Shown piece after piece: positions 45,372 to 57,215 of a stretch of 64,000 nucleotides of DNA. How positions within the stretch are numbered: the stretch's first letter is position 1; each line of letters starts with the position of its first letter. Under the pieces are notes generated by a model, which had not been told where the DNA came from, did not search any database, and worked only from the letters and a program-made list of their open reading frames with translations. The position numbers were made by a program, and so were the translations under genes. This DNA comes from Lepidodermella squamata (lineage: Eukaryota > Gastrotricha), in NCBI GenBank assembly GCA_047495785.1, contig JBLDXI010000025.1:1054001-1118000 (forward strand). Reading direction: 5' to 3'.

Positions 45372-46272
45372 CCAGCATTCTCACCAGCATTCTAGCCCAA
45401 TGTAGTCAAGCTATATTTTGCTGGGTGGGTCGCGGCGGTGGGGTTGGTGGGTGTGAATACTAATGGGAGGTATCGTAGCCCGCAGTTCGCAAGGGAAAAG
45501 TGGAAAAACACAGAAGGGATCCGCTGGACATGAAACCGAAAATGTTTCCGATATAGTTCGAGGATTCTAATTCGCGCACTGTCCCATTCCTTAACACAGC
45601 GCTGCCATCATTTTGCTCAGATGTTGACGGAAAGGTAAACTTTTACCTACAAGAACTGATGAAAATCCTACAGAGTACGGAGCGAAATGATGCGTAACAA
45701 GCGTCGTGTTCCCAATGTCCATGAAATTGGCGAGCCTTGATAGGCGATTGTTTCTTTAAGGAGTGAATAATCTGAAATATAACAAAGCGGAAAGCTGGAT
45801 TGTTGCCTGTCTATTCTTATTCTGTGCCAACTTTATTAAACATTCAAATTTGTAATGTACATTTTTCAAGCAGGCCTGAGATGAACCCGCGAGGGTTATT
45901 CCGAAGTCAGTTTGACTAAATATGTCAAACCTGTGGAGTGTGGTCGGTTATTTAATGCAACTTGTGTAGCGCGAATAAATGCCCGCTGCGCAAACTTCAC
46001 GATTACGATATGTTAAACTCAGTAAAAATGGCTGGGAAATATGAATAACGCTATCAGATGCTTGAAAAGACGGGAACATTTCGAAAAAGATGGATTGCAC
46101 AAAGATAGCGCGATTTCCGAAAATCAGAGAAGAGTGATCGGTGATCGCATCGAAGGAAGAATTTCAGAAGAAGAAGGCATTGATGCTTCAATTATAAATA
46201 TGGATTTTTTCTCATGAATCTTTAATGCAAGTTGAATGTTGTGGATCAGCTAGAAGCCACTGATTTGCGCGT
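45372..46272. other. Intergenic spacer G-H
   Basis: Mostly AT-rich. A short GC-rich stretch (45425-45460) follows the MITE. No gene with recognisable features was found. Confidence 0.4.
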
Positions 46273-48757
46273 TCATTTGCCCCAAACATTGCATTTGTCT
46301 TTCGGATTCATCTTTGAACCCACAGGGCAGTTGAAAGCAGATGCGAACTGAGGTAGATTTTTCATCCACTCATTAACTCTATAATCAAAAGATGCAGTAA
46401 ATAGGTTCATGTATTTTCAGAGTGAATTCCTAAACTTGCCTCTCACCATTCGGGGCGTGTACATCTGATAGAAGCGACTCCTTGGTCGGATCTTGCTCGG
46501 CTCCACAGTAAACCTGAGTCGAACTCACCAAATACAACTGCTCATTGGTCAATGGAAGCCCGGGCGCCTCGACTTGGCTCAACTCATCTCCAAACACCTT
46601 CTTGAACGTCATATAGGCCAACTTCGATCCAGCATGATCAGCGATGTTCTCAGACAAAACGTGATCGCCGTAACCTTCGACATCCGGATGCAGCGCTTGG
46701 AACTGGTCAATTATGCAGTTACTACGATTTAGGAATATCGCGTACGTTTCATTTGTCAAAATGTTATTTGTCGCGCCATCTTCATCGTACTGCACTCCCC
46801 AGTTGTCGTATCCATGAAATATCTCATGACCTATAACTTGGGCAGCTCCCCAGTTGTACGCCTTGGGAAAATCGACGCGGAATAGCGGGGAAATGTAATA
46901 GCCGGCGTGGAATCCAACAACATTGCATGATCTCAAGCTCCAAGCTTGCTGATCCATGACATAGTATCCATCGTTTTGCCAGCTAAGAAAGAACGCAGTT
47001 ATATATTGTTTACAATTGAAATTATTGAAATTCTCCTACTAGCAATCCGAGATTCGATCCACATCGCTGTCCAGTTTATTCAGCTCGGAACTAAGGGCGA
47101 ACAGCTTCTGCGCCCGAAGGTTTCCCAGGTAATTTATCGTGAACGGCAATAGTTCGTATTTCTTGTCGAAACTGTCATCGAGCATTCCAGGTGGGTAGCC
47201 CACAGTAACTAGCAACTTCGCCACTTTGGCCATCATTGCCGCGCGAGATTCGTCGTCTATCCAGTTAGCTTCCGAAATCATATCGCCAAAACTTGCAATA
47301 GCGAGACTCGTCATGTTTTCCATCATTAATTTCGCTTCCTCAGGAAAATAGTTTCGGATGAAGTATTTTGCTACGACGAAATCCTTGAAAACTTCGAGAT
47401 ACTTCTGGCGGCAATTTTGTTCCCCATCTTTTTTCTTCAACTCCTCGCAAATCACGGCATTATCGGGGATGTTTTGCTCACCAGCCACAATTTTTCGAAT
47501 GTTGATGAAAGGCAGGGAAATTTCGCACGAAATTTCGTCCAAATATTGACCTATAGCATTAAGTGTGATGTAGTTTTGTAGCACGCGTTTTGCTCGGCTT
47601 TCGCCCAACTTTTCGTAGGTGCTGTTCAGTAGTTTTGAGAGCTTCTTGAAATAAGGGACGCCACGAATCGTCACGTTAAGGTCTTCATCGAGCAGCGCTT
47701 TCGTCTTAGTCTTCTGGCCTAAATTCATCATCAGTCGCTTCCAATTTATGTTGGGGGATAGCTGTTCAAGATACTCTAGGCTTCGATCGAACTTGTCATC
47801 ATCGGTCTCGAAATCGTCAGGTCTATCAGAATCTCCAGTCACCGGTGGGAGCGGGGCATACGTTATCTGTTAATCATAAATATTACGAACTGGGTAACGA
47901 ATTATACCAGGAAAATAACCTTTGCTAGTTCCAGTTCGAAATCCAGGAGGTCTCCAACGTAAACCTTGCTAATTGCTGGATTTTTTGAGCGTGATAAGTT
48001 CGAAGCAAGATTTGTGACTGCGCTAACATAGGCATTCTTCACCCTGTCCAAGGTTGCATTGTCCTCGTCACTCTGCAATAGCTTATCGATTTTCTCGAAG
48101 TCCGATAGCAATGGCGTGGGTGGCACGTATAGATTGACTTGCCGCCTCGACGAGTTGTTCGCATCAATATCGGCTTCGAGCGTAAAAAAAGCTGTACCTG
48201 GTTCCGTTGCTGCGTGGGAAATGGCGTATTCTAGCGACCATGAATCACCGACCGATCGTTCTTCGAAAAAGAAATCGCCAGAGAAGGAGGCAATATTACG
48301 CAGGAAAACTATTGTTCCGTCGTTATCTTCAAAACGAGTGTCTTTCGATTCGAAGCAAGCCTGGAAAAAGATTCAATGAAAACTAACTGAATATGGAAAA
48401 ACTAAATTTTACATCGTTAAAATTCTGCAGCTTCTTTTTACCAGCCGTATCAGATTTTGACACGGTTAGAAAATCGTCCCAGCTTTTGTCCACCATATCA
48501 TTGAAAATTTGCTGCGTCGGACTGCGATAGTTATCTTCGCCTAGGTAAACGCTGTTGATGAATTTGCTGCAAGTGAACTTGTAGAAATCATCGCACGGGT
48601 CGACATCCATGTTAATTTGGCTCAAGATGAAAGAAGCTGCGTCAACGCATCCAGCTGTCGTGCAGTTTCCTACCTTGCCTAGTCTATCAATCGGCTTGGC
48701 CACTGATTGAAAGGCCAGAAGCGCAGTGAGAAATCCCCGACAGATCAAGCTCGCCAT
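46273..48757 (-). CDS. Secreted M13 metallopeptidase, gene H
   Basis: ATG 48757 starts MASLICRGFLTALLAFQSVA, then KPIDRLGKVGNC and DPCDDFYKFTCSKF. Coding blocks lie at about 48415-48757, 47920-48360, 47040-47870, 46437-46985 and 46273-46382. Like C, it has no intron in or after the zinc site: HEIFHGYD and ENIADHAGSK are in one exon, and the tail is CNVWGK. Two conserved positions are altered: the substrate-binding NA-x-Y is QQAW, and the Asn after ENIAD is His. The zinc ligands are intact, so it may cleave but with changed substrate binding. Confidence 0.92.
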
Positions 48758-49779
48758 CTCTCGCCTACGAATTATGTTGTTAAAATATTGAAAACTATAT
48801 TTTCCCTTCGCGAAACCTTCTGAACCCACCACGAGAATTCAATTAAAATTTCAATTTCACTCGAGAGCAGCTTAACAATAGAATCGACAAGACGGGGCAG
48901 CCGGAGTGTATTAAAAATCTGAGAGCTTTGTTCGCTCTCCGAGCTGTTTAGGCCCTTGAAAGTTTTGTGATTCAGTGGATAAAAAATTGGGTAACCCAAC
49001 TTAAAAATATTTCAGCGAGAATTATCACGCATTGGAAAAGCAAGATTAACAAATTCCATAATTCAAAATACAACACTTACTTGCAGGGGCGTAGCCAGGA
49101 TTTCGTTTGATACTACATACAATTTTTCGCTCAGCCACAGTTTGATTTTCTAATTAGCGCGCTCTTTAATTACACTTCAAATGGTTTCAAGTCTAATCTA
49201 CAGTGAAGATTTGTAGCAGTTTCCAGAACCCACTCGGAGACATTGAGTTAGGGATTGTCCGCGGTGTCCGCATTAAAGAGCCGAAAATACCTTCATGCAC
49301 AGTGCGACCGTAGCTAGAAAACTGGCCGCATTTTAGAACGCGTCCGCATTAAGGAGCTGTCCGCCTTAGCGAGAGAGATGTCCGCATATTATATCATGGA
49401 AACCAGTCTTCGCCATGGACCGCAGCTAAAAACGCATATTGGACCGCAATTTTCTCGAAAATTAAAAGGAAAATGGTCCAATAAATTGTCCCTAGCTGCT
49501 GAAAATGGTTGCTGAAATTAAACAATATTGCAGAATGTGCGAGTAAATCGAGTTAAATTTTTTTATTGTTTGCTAACATTTGTGCTGGGAATAGTATGAA
49601 ATTGCACCGAAAGGAAGATCTTACAAACTTTTTTACCGATTAGGAAATCGCCGTTCATCCGCAATATTTACAGAAATGCAAATCTCTAAAATCTCTCAAA
49701 ATATATAATATTCGTTAGGGATTAAAGCACCCATGTCATCTCATTTGATAGCCTATTGGCAATCGTTTCTCGTTTCTCG
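48758..49779. other. Intergenic spacer H-I with repeat traces
   Basis: At 49085 a GGGGCGTAGCCAGGATTT sequence resembles ends of widespread DNA-transposon families. Between 49257 and 49410 the motif GTCCGCATTAA(A/G)GAGC occurs twice, with further GTCCGC copies around it. No coding region was recognised. Confidence 0.45.
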
Positions 49780-52375
49780 TCACCATACTTCACAACGAAC
49801 TCGGTTCGCAGGATTTAATTTCGAACCGATCGGGCATTTGAAGGCGTTGGCGAAAGGCAGAGAGTTTGTAAACATGTTGTTCAGGCTGGAATGCAAAAAA
49901 AAGAGTTTTATTTCTTCTTTCTTCTTTCTTGTGCTAATATTAAAATATAAAATGTACCGTTCGGGAGGGAATGCATGTACATCCTCTAGCATCGCTTCTT
50001 TCTGCTCGTCAGTGTAAGCAAGGCAGAATTGCTGGGAAAATCCGACAAACAACAGCTGTTCGTTTGTAAGAGGAACCCCAGGAACCTCTTTCTTGGAAAG
50101 TGCTCCAATTCCAAGAGCTTTTCTAAAAGCCTAAATATCAGCGAAATATAGCATCAACGCAGATGACCCAGCGTAAAAACTCACAGCGTACGCCATTTTC
50201 AAGCCGCTGTTGTCAGCAATGTTCTCGCCCAGGGTTAGATTACCATAGCCTTCTTTTTCGGGTCGTAGGGCGCTGAATTGGTCAACCAAGCAAGCGGCTC
50301 GTTTCTCGAAGATTGCGCGCGAGGCATTGGTCAAAATTGGCTTGAACTCACCCATTGAGTTAAATTTCGTCCCCGTGTTATCGAAGCCATGAAAAATCTC
50401 TGCAAACGAAAAATCAATATCACTTTCATACATCCTAATTGCTTACCATGGCCAATTATAACAGCAGCTGATCCCCAGTTGTGAGCAGCTGGCATATCCC
50501 ATCGGAAGACGGGAGATGTCACTATTCCAGCCAAAATTCCAAATGCGTTGATTGTGGCACTGTAGGCTGCGTTTCGGTCCATGACTTCTCCACCCATCCA
50601 GCTGAAATGTTAGTTTGCGAGAAGGTAATAAAGAAACAAAGATCAACATACAACATGCCGAGTCGATCTACTTTGCGATCCAGAAAGCGTAGAACGAACC
50701 GCTGCATGAACTCCTTGAACCCTCTTACATTATCGAGATGACTCCGCTTGCTGATTTCAAGAGCGTCGTATTTCGCGTCATAAGCCGTGGTAAGCAACTC
50801 GTTAGGATAGCCATACGAGAACAGCATGTCATCGAACTTTTTCTTAATCCCCGCTTTTGACTCAGCGTCCAGCCAAGTGACATTCGCCATCATTTCCGCA
50901 GCTGTGTCGTGGATGATGAGCGTCATATTGCGCAGGTAGTCAACATTCTGCTGCGGGAAGTAACGTCTAACGAAATACCTCGCAACTAGATGATCTCCAA
51001 AAACAGCTAGAGCCTTAGCTGCGCATTTATCATCCCAATCTTTGGCTCGAGTTCGTTGGCAGTAACCGATATCGCCGGCATATTGATAAGTCGATGTTGT
51101 CTTCCGCCTCAACTCTGTCAGTGGTTCGGCGTACGTGCAGGCGATATCGTTCGAGTAAAGCAGTACGTTCGACCAAGTGAAATAGTTCTGAAACATCCTT
51201 TTCGCTCTAAAATTGCCATACTTATCGAACATTCGCTTGATAAGGCGGGACAAGTCACGTAAGTAAGATCCTTGGCGGTATGAAACGCGCAGTTTCGCAG
51301 TATTTTGCAACTTTTCAACCTTAACTTTATCGCCTAAGGCCTTGAAATAATTCGCCCAGTTGATGCTGCTACTTAGCGATTGAAGGGCAGATAATGGTAG
51401 GTTGAACTTATCTTCGTCAGTTTCAAAGACGTTAGGAATCTCAGCGTCCTTTTTAATTCCGATCTTCGGAGGTTCGTCTGGCACGATCTGTAAATTTTAA
51501 GTATCAATGGGGTTTCAGGCTCATTTGTTAGATTACCTTTGCTAGCTCAAACTCAAGATCTATAACATCTCGCATGAACTGGTCGTTGAGTCGGAGGCGA
51601 AGTTTCTTCTGCGTCAAATCCTTCGTGAAATTCATTATCACATCGGCATAGAACAATTTCGCGTCATCGAAGCGTGGGCTGTCCGTGTCAAGTAAATTCG
51701 TTGAATTCATGGTTGTTGCATCGACAAAAATCGGTGTTGTTATACGACCGAGGACGAGTTGGAATTCCGAGGCGTTTCGAGTGTTCATCTCAAGGTTTAA
51801 CGTGAAGAAAGGCGAAACGACGTTATCTGAATCATCAGTAGCAGTGGCCTTAGCGAGAGCTGCTTCGAGGGACCAATCTTTGCCGACTTCATTTTCGAGA
51901 AAGAAGAACCCTCCAGCATTAGATACAACATCATTCAGAAATACAACAGTTGCCTCATCTTTTTCGCCAAGATTGGGATCGCTTCGGCAAACCTAGAAAT
52001 GTTGGAGGCGGATATATAAACTTAATTCAATAATAGCAGCTGTACCGAAAGAAAATCCTTGAGCTTCGCCTCGCCTGGGGTAAATTCCGTGTTTTTGTCG
52101 AAATCGTCCTGGGCCTTGTCGACCATTGCTTTCGTCATGACGTCCATAGGCTCGATTGGATGGTCATCGACCAGCGCGTTTTTCTGGAAATTCCCACAGC
52201 TGAACTGAAAGAAATCCTCGCACGGATCAACACTCAGATCGATCAGCTCTACGATGCGATTTCCAGCCTGAACGCATCCCGGGGTTGTACAACTTCCATA
52301 GCCTTCGGCAGGGTTGATGGGTTTGCCGTTAACTGTTGCAATTAGCAACAGAATGCCTGTGAGAATCTTGATCAT
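49780..52375 (-). CDS. Secreted M13 metallopeptidase, gene I
   Basis: ATG 52375 starts MIKILTGILLLIATVNG, then KPINPAEGYGSC and DPCEDFFQFSCGNF. Coding blocks lie at about 52045-52375, 51540-51993, 50655-51487, 50450-50602, 50186-50400, 49960-50131 and 49780-49886. The motifs are NAAY, HEIFHGFD (intron in the Glu codon) and ENIADNSGLK followed by an intron, with C terminus CEVW. It belongs to the D/E/G/I group. A TATAAAA box lies 40-46 bp upstream. Predicted active. Confidence 0.93.
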
Positions 52376-52414
52376 TTCGCTCCAAGGATCAAATCTTCTT
52401 GGATACACAAGCCA

Positions 52415-52421
52415 TTTTATA
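52415..52421 (-). promoter_or_regulatory. TATA box of gene I
   Basis: TATAAAA on the minus strand, 40-46 bp before the ATG, predicts a leader of only about 15 bases. This matches the layout at genes A, B and E. Confidence 0.65.
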
Positions 52422-52799
52422 GCCTGGAACAATCGCGGCCTCTTCACGCCTGGAATTCAATGCTCACGGGTGTCGTGCAATACTTGAAAAATAACAATGA
52501 CATGCAATTTATTTTTCGAGTGGTTATCAGAAAACGCCTTCAATTCACTTATATCGCGAAGCAGGCTGAACTCTTCACAAGACGCAACTATTTCACGTCA
52601 AATTTTGCCTATAGAATTATTGGGAATATCTTACATGAGGGTTAGACGTTGGCATTTTCCTTATTTAAATGGGAATGGAAGGGGTTATTTGAACTATTGG
52701 AGATTGAAGATATGCATTATTATAAAGGAAATAAAGCGGAGACAAATGTGAAGATTGTTTGAAAAGTATGTGAGTTTTTAAAATCTCTGAGTTCGCCAT
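52422..52799. repeat. 3' flank of gene J, duplicated beside gene L
   Basis: From about 52500 to the stop of J the sequence is a diverged copy of 56925-57215, the flank of gene L. Shared blocks include AATTTATTTTTCGAGTG, AGAAAACGCCTTCA and CAGGCTGAACTCTT. It marks one side of the J/L segmental duplication and holds no gene. Confidence 0.75.
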
Positions 52800-55370
52800 T
52801 CACCAGGTCTCGCAGCGTTTTCTGTCAGCCGGGTTCATTTTTGAACCAACAGGACAGCTAAAAACTTCGGAGAAAGGGGCAAAATTCTTCATCATTTCGT
52901 TGAACCTGAAAATTGAACTTCATTATATAAAGGTATGGCGCGGCAAAATGCAAATCACCTTTCGGGCGAATATGCATGCTCATCTTGCAACAGTATAGCT
53001 TTCCCTGCAGCAGTTGCGGCCTGACAGAACGCCTGAACGTTGCCGACGAAATACAGCTGTTCATTTCTAAGAGGCACCCCCGGAAGGTCGATTTTCTTCA
53101 AGTCCTCTGCGCTGTATATTTTCCTGAAAGCAGCGTATCCATATTTCAACCCAGCGTTGTCGGCAATATTTTCCGCTAAAACTTGTAGCCCGTAACCCTG
53201 CCTTTCTGGTCTTAACGCCTGGAATTGTTCGATAAGGCATGACAGCTTTTCCTGGTATTTTTTCATAGTAAAATCAGTCAGAACAGGCTTAGCCGCCCCT
53301 AATTCGTTCAGGCGGATTGACTTGCTGTCAAAGGCATGCATCATTTCTGGAAGAAAGCATATAGAAAAGAACGAAAATAAGCAGCTTAATACCGTGGCCA
53401 ATAATGTAGCTTGCGGTCCCCCAGTTCCAGGGACCCGGTAGGTCGTAGCGAAACACTGGTGCAACGAAAAACCCAGCGATTAGGGCGAATGCGTTAAATC
53501 GCCCGTTATAGAATGCGTTCTGATTCATGACTTTTGTAACAAACCAGCTAATAGAACAACAAAGTGATCATACAAAATCCCATACAATCCAAACTCACAT
53601 GGCTGAATATCTGTCTAAAGGACTATCTAGACGTTGCAACTCTCGCTTGTAAGCAAAATCCGCGTAGGCCTTCATGTTGTTCAAATAATTCGGCCCAGGA
53701 ACGAGCAGATCGCTATACTTCATATCTTCCTGTTCTGTCAACAATTCCGGTGGATAGCCCATTGAGAAGACCATCTTCTCAGCTTTCAACTTGACTGCGG
53801 CTTTTGATTGGTCATCCAGCCATTCAATTCTATCCACCGCACCTTGAAATTCAGCCATAACGAAATTCGTCATATTCAGCAAATAGTCTTGGTTTTCCTT
53901 TGGGAAGTAGCGAGCCAAGAAACGGCGAGCCACGAAATGATCACCGAAAATTTCCTGAACCTTACTACGGCACACCTCTTCGGTCAACTTACGCTCGCAG
54001 TTGCTCTCCGGCTCGATCGACTTGTGTTCCACTGGTAGCTCAATCTTCTTCTTCAAAGCATTGATCGGCTCCGAAATGTTGCAGGCGAGAACGTCAAGAT
54101 GAGCCATCCATGTGGTTAGAACCATGTAGTTCTGAATTACTCGCCTTGTTCGCTGTTCGCCGATTCGTGCTTTTGTATCTTGAATAAGCTGAGAAAGCTT
54201 CTCGAAGTAGGACTTTCTGCGGAACGAAATCCTCAGTTTGTCTGATTGAAGCATTTTCACATCGTCAGTTAGGCCCATGTTCCTGAATAGAGCTTCCCAG
54301 TTGATTGCAGGGCTGATATTTTGCAACTCTGAAATCGGCTTGTCAAATCGGTCCTCTTCACTTTCAACATAATTCTCATTTCCTGTATCGTCGTTCGACG
54401 CTACGCCTGTTGGCTTATTGGCAGGATTAATCTGAAAAAATGTTTTTTTTCCAAAAGTTGAGTTGAGTACAGTTGCATATACTTACAAGGGCAAGTTCAG
54501 ATTCAAAGTCGGCGAGGTCTTTGAAGTAGATCTGGGAAACATAGTAGCGTTCCCTCTTGGGCAAAACCTGCTTGAAAAGGTCCATGATATCATCAATGTA
54601 TTGCTCAAGCATATCACTCAGGGTTAGCTCATCCTCATCAGCAGTAGCAGCCGCTACAACGGTGTCGAAGTTTCGAAGGAAAGGAGTTTCTTGCGGCAGC
54701 AAAAACATTTGAAATTCTGATGAATTCGACGGGCTGAACCCAATATCGACAGCGAACAGGGCCAACCCTTTCGTCGTCGCGCCCAGGGGCAGTAGAGTTT
54801 CTATCGGTGATTGAATGTCCGTGTTGCCCACATAAATCCCTCCAGCGTCAGCGGCGAGTTTTCTCAAAAATGCTATCGATGCGTCGTAATCTTCCAAAAC
54901 CTCCTTTCCTTCCATGCAAGACTGAGAACGAAGCTTTTATATGTCGAAAATGATGGGTAAAAATTTGTTTACTTTAAGGAATTTCGATAATTTCTTCTCG
55001 GCTGAAGTTAATGTTGATTCGTTAGCCGCCATGAAATCTTGCCACGCCTTTGCCACCATTGCATTGAAAGGCTCTGCAATCGGCTTTCGAACGTCGGCCT
55101 GGTATCGGCCGAGAATGTGTTTAGCGTTTAGAACGTAAGAAGTTTCATTTGGAAACGTACATTCAATACTATGTTGTTGATGTAGCCACCACAGCTGAAG
55201 TTATAAAAATCTTCACAAGGGTCGACAGTCAAATCCATATTATTCAATAGGAAGTTTGCTGCTTTGACACATCCTTGCGTTGTACAAGAGCCTCCGCCTA
55301 AACTCGGATCGATTGGCGCCGCCCAAGTGAGAGAAGCAAGTCCCAAGAGTAAACCACCAAAAACAAGCAT
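52800..55370 (-). CDS. Secreted M13 metallopeptidase, gene J
   Basis: ATG 55370 starts MLVFGGLLLGLASLTWA, then APIDPSLGGGSC and DPCEDFYNFSCGGY. Coding blocks lie at about 55160-55370, 54490-54920 (with a short exon near 54970-55120), 53600-54430, 53395-53550, 52960-53345 and 52800-52905. The motifs are NAFY, HEMMHAFD (intron in the Glu codon) and [10 protein letters not shown] without a following intron, as in A and B. The C terminus is CETW. It is the intact partner of gene L and serves as the reference for L's frameshift. Confidence 0.92.
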
Positions 55371-56002
55371 GATTTAAATGGTTGCAGTGGTGCGACAGTT
55401 GTGTTACACGTTACACGAATAAAACTATGTCATGGTTGATTGGTATAGCCCTGAGTGAATTTCGCACCTTGCCGCGAGGATTGCTCCAGCATGAAAAGGT
55501 GTTAATTGGTTGTATAAAAGAATTGTATAAAAAATAAAAAGTATTGATTGTTTAAAAAAATATTTGGGGCAAAGCAGGCAAAAAACCGGACCTTTTTGCT
55601 GTCCCCGCCTACCTTCTGTGGCACTGAGATTTCTTGAGAAAAACGTTATCCTTCGTATTTGATGGAATTAAGTTCTTTATTTCTGCCACGTTTAAACTCA
55701 AATTTCAAATGCACAAAACAGATGCACGGAATATTAAGCGTGGCAAACAAGGTTTTTTGAAATGAAGCCAAATCAATTTTTATTGAAATACAGGCAATAA
55801 GGTTCAACGTTTTTGTGTTACATATATGTAACTTCTGGGTTCTAGGTAACTCTTTCCACTTCCTTAGTGCAAACTGCGTCAAATAAGTTTGATCATATCA
55901 GAAATGGAGCTGGGAAACCAGTAGCATTTCTACACTTGAACCAGTTAGGCCAGTAGAATGTTTTCCGCATCATATCTGGCAATCTTGAAAGGCAATCTGA
56001 GT
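55371..56002. other. Upstream flank of gene J and spacer
   Basis: 55380-55510 matches the sequence upstream of gene L (59890-60005). Shared blocks are GTGTTACACGT, CGAATAAAAC, GAATTTCGCACCTTGCC and CAGCATGAAAAGGTGTTA, so the promoter was duplicated with the gene. The remainder to the relic K is AT-rich without a gene. Confidence 0.6.
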
Positions 56003-56908
56003 TCACCATAATTCGCATTGCTTCCAACCTGCCGGGTTCTGTTTTGAACCAACAGGACAGCTGAACGCCTGGGCAAACTCAGCCAAATTCTCAGGCCTCA
56101 TTGATCCTAAGGGAGGAAACATAAATGCGTTGGATGCAGCAAATCCCTCGTTTTCAACTATACTGACCAATGACCAATCAGGATCGCAAGCGTGCTCATC
56201 GCTCAACAGATACTCCAGCCCAGCGGGCGTCACAGCTTACCACATAGACTGCGCAATGCTGATAAATACATCTGATTGTTGTTGAGAGGCACAGCAGGAA
56301 TTTCGTATTTGCTAGGCGCGTCGCCAAATGCGTTTTTGAACGCAGCATAGGAGTACTTTTTACCCGTATTCCGCATTTTCAGCCGCATTTTCGGCGAGAA
56401 CCGGCTAGCCATAACCTTCCGGGCGAAGTGCATGGTTGCCCAAATTATCGAGTAGTTCCTGGTATTTTGCCTTGGTTTCTGGCGTCAAGATGGGCTTAGC
56501 TTCGCGTTGAAGTTCACGCCGCTACTATCAAAGCCATGAAACATTTTTTCTGATTCAATGAAGTTATTCTCGGTGAAGGATTGAGCTGATAAATTGATCT
56601 CACCATGTCCAATTACACTGCTAGCGAAACCCCAGTACCATGCATTTGGCATGTCATAACGGAACGAGGGCGCGACGTTATACCCACCGATTAGGGCAAA
56701 AGCGTTGTTTTGTGGTTGATAGTAAGTATTGTATTCTGTTCCATGATGTTAGGTTCCTCCAAACAACAAGTAATGATGTTAAAGTTTCTTATTACAGAGT
56801 TGATCGTGATAACTTACTGATTTTTCAAACGATCCACTGGCGTGAGTTTTTGCAACTTTTCGAAATCTTCTCAGCTTTGAGTTTGACGACAGCAGCCTTA
56901 CGCTTTCA
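56003..56908 (-). pseudogene. Decayed M13 gene relic K
   Basis: Fragments of the peptidase domain in order but in different frames. KAAVVKLKAEK (near 56880) is followed closely by a TPVDRLKN-like end (near 56825), so the segment between is deleted. A WYWGFASSVIGHG piece (near 56615), MFHGFDSSGVNF (near 56530), a YAAFKNAFGD...VPLNNNQMY block (56230-56400) and the C-terminal CPVGSKQNPAGWKQCELW (ending 56003) follow. The ENxAD region is broken and several frameshifts occur. No first exons remain. Residual sequence is closest to the A/B/J/L group. Confidence 0.85.
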
Positions 56909-56924
56909 AGAGCAACAATTGTAT

Positions 56925-57215
56925 CCAATTTATTTTTCGAGTGTTTAGAAAACGCCTTCATACAAATTCACTTATTTCGGTGAAACAGGCTGAACTCTTG
57001 ACAAGACCAGGCTATTTCGCATAAACATTTGTCTATTGAATTCTTAACTAAAAAAAACTAAAATAAGGGTTAGCCGGTGGATTTTTACCTATTTGAATGA
57101 GAATGGAATTAGAACGATTGGAGTTTGGAGGTACGTATTATTATAGAGGAGAAAAATAAGGCGAAGTCGGATGTTGGAATTGTTTGAATTGTATGTAAAA
57201 TCCGGAAATCACCAT
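56925..57215. repeat. 3' flank of gene L, copy of the flank of gene J
   Basis: A direct duplicate of 52500-52799. Its junction with relic K at about 56925 looks like the breakpoint of the J/L duplication, since K sequence ends where the J-type flank begins. Confidence 0.7.

Noticed and set aside
45098-45463. 121-codon plus-strand ORF
   Set aside because: Begins within and runs out of the piggyBac MITE, with composition typical of random sequence and no recognisable domain.
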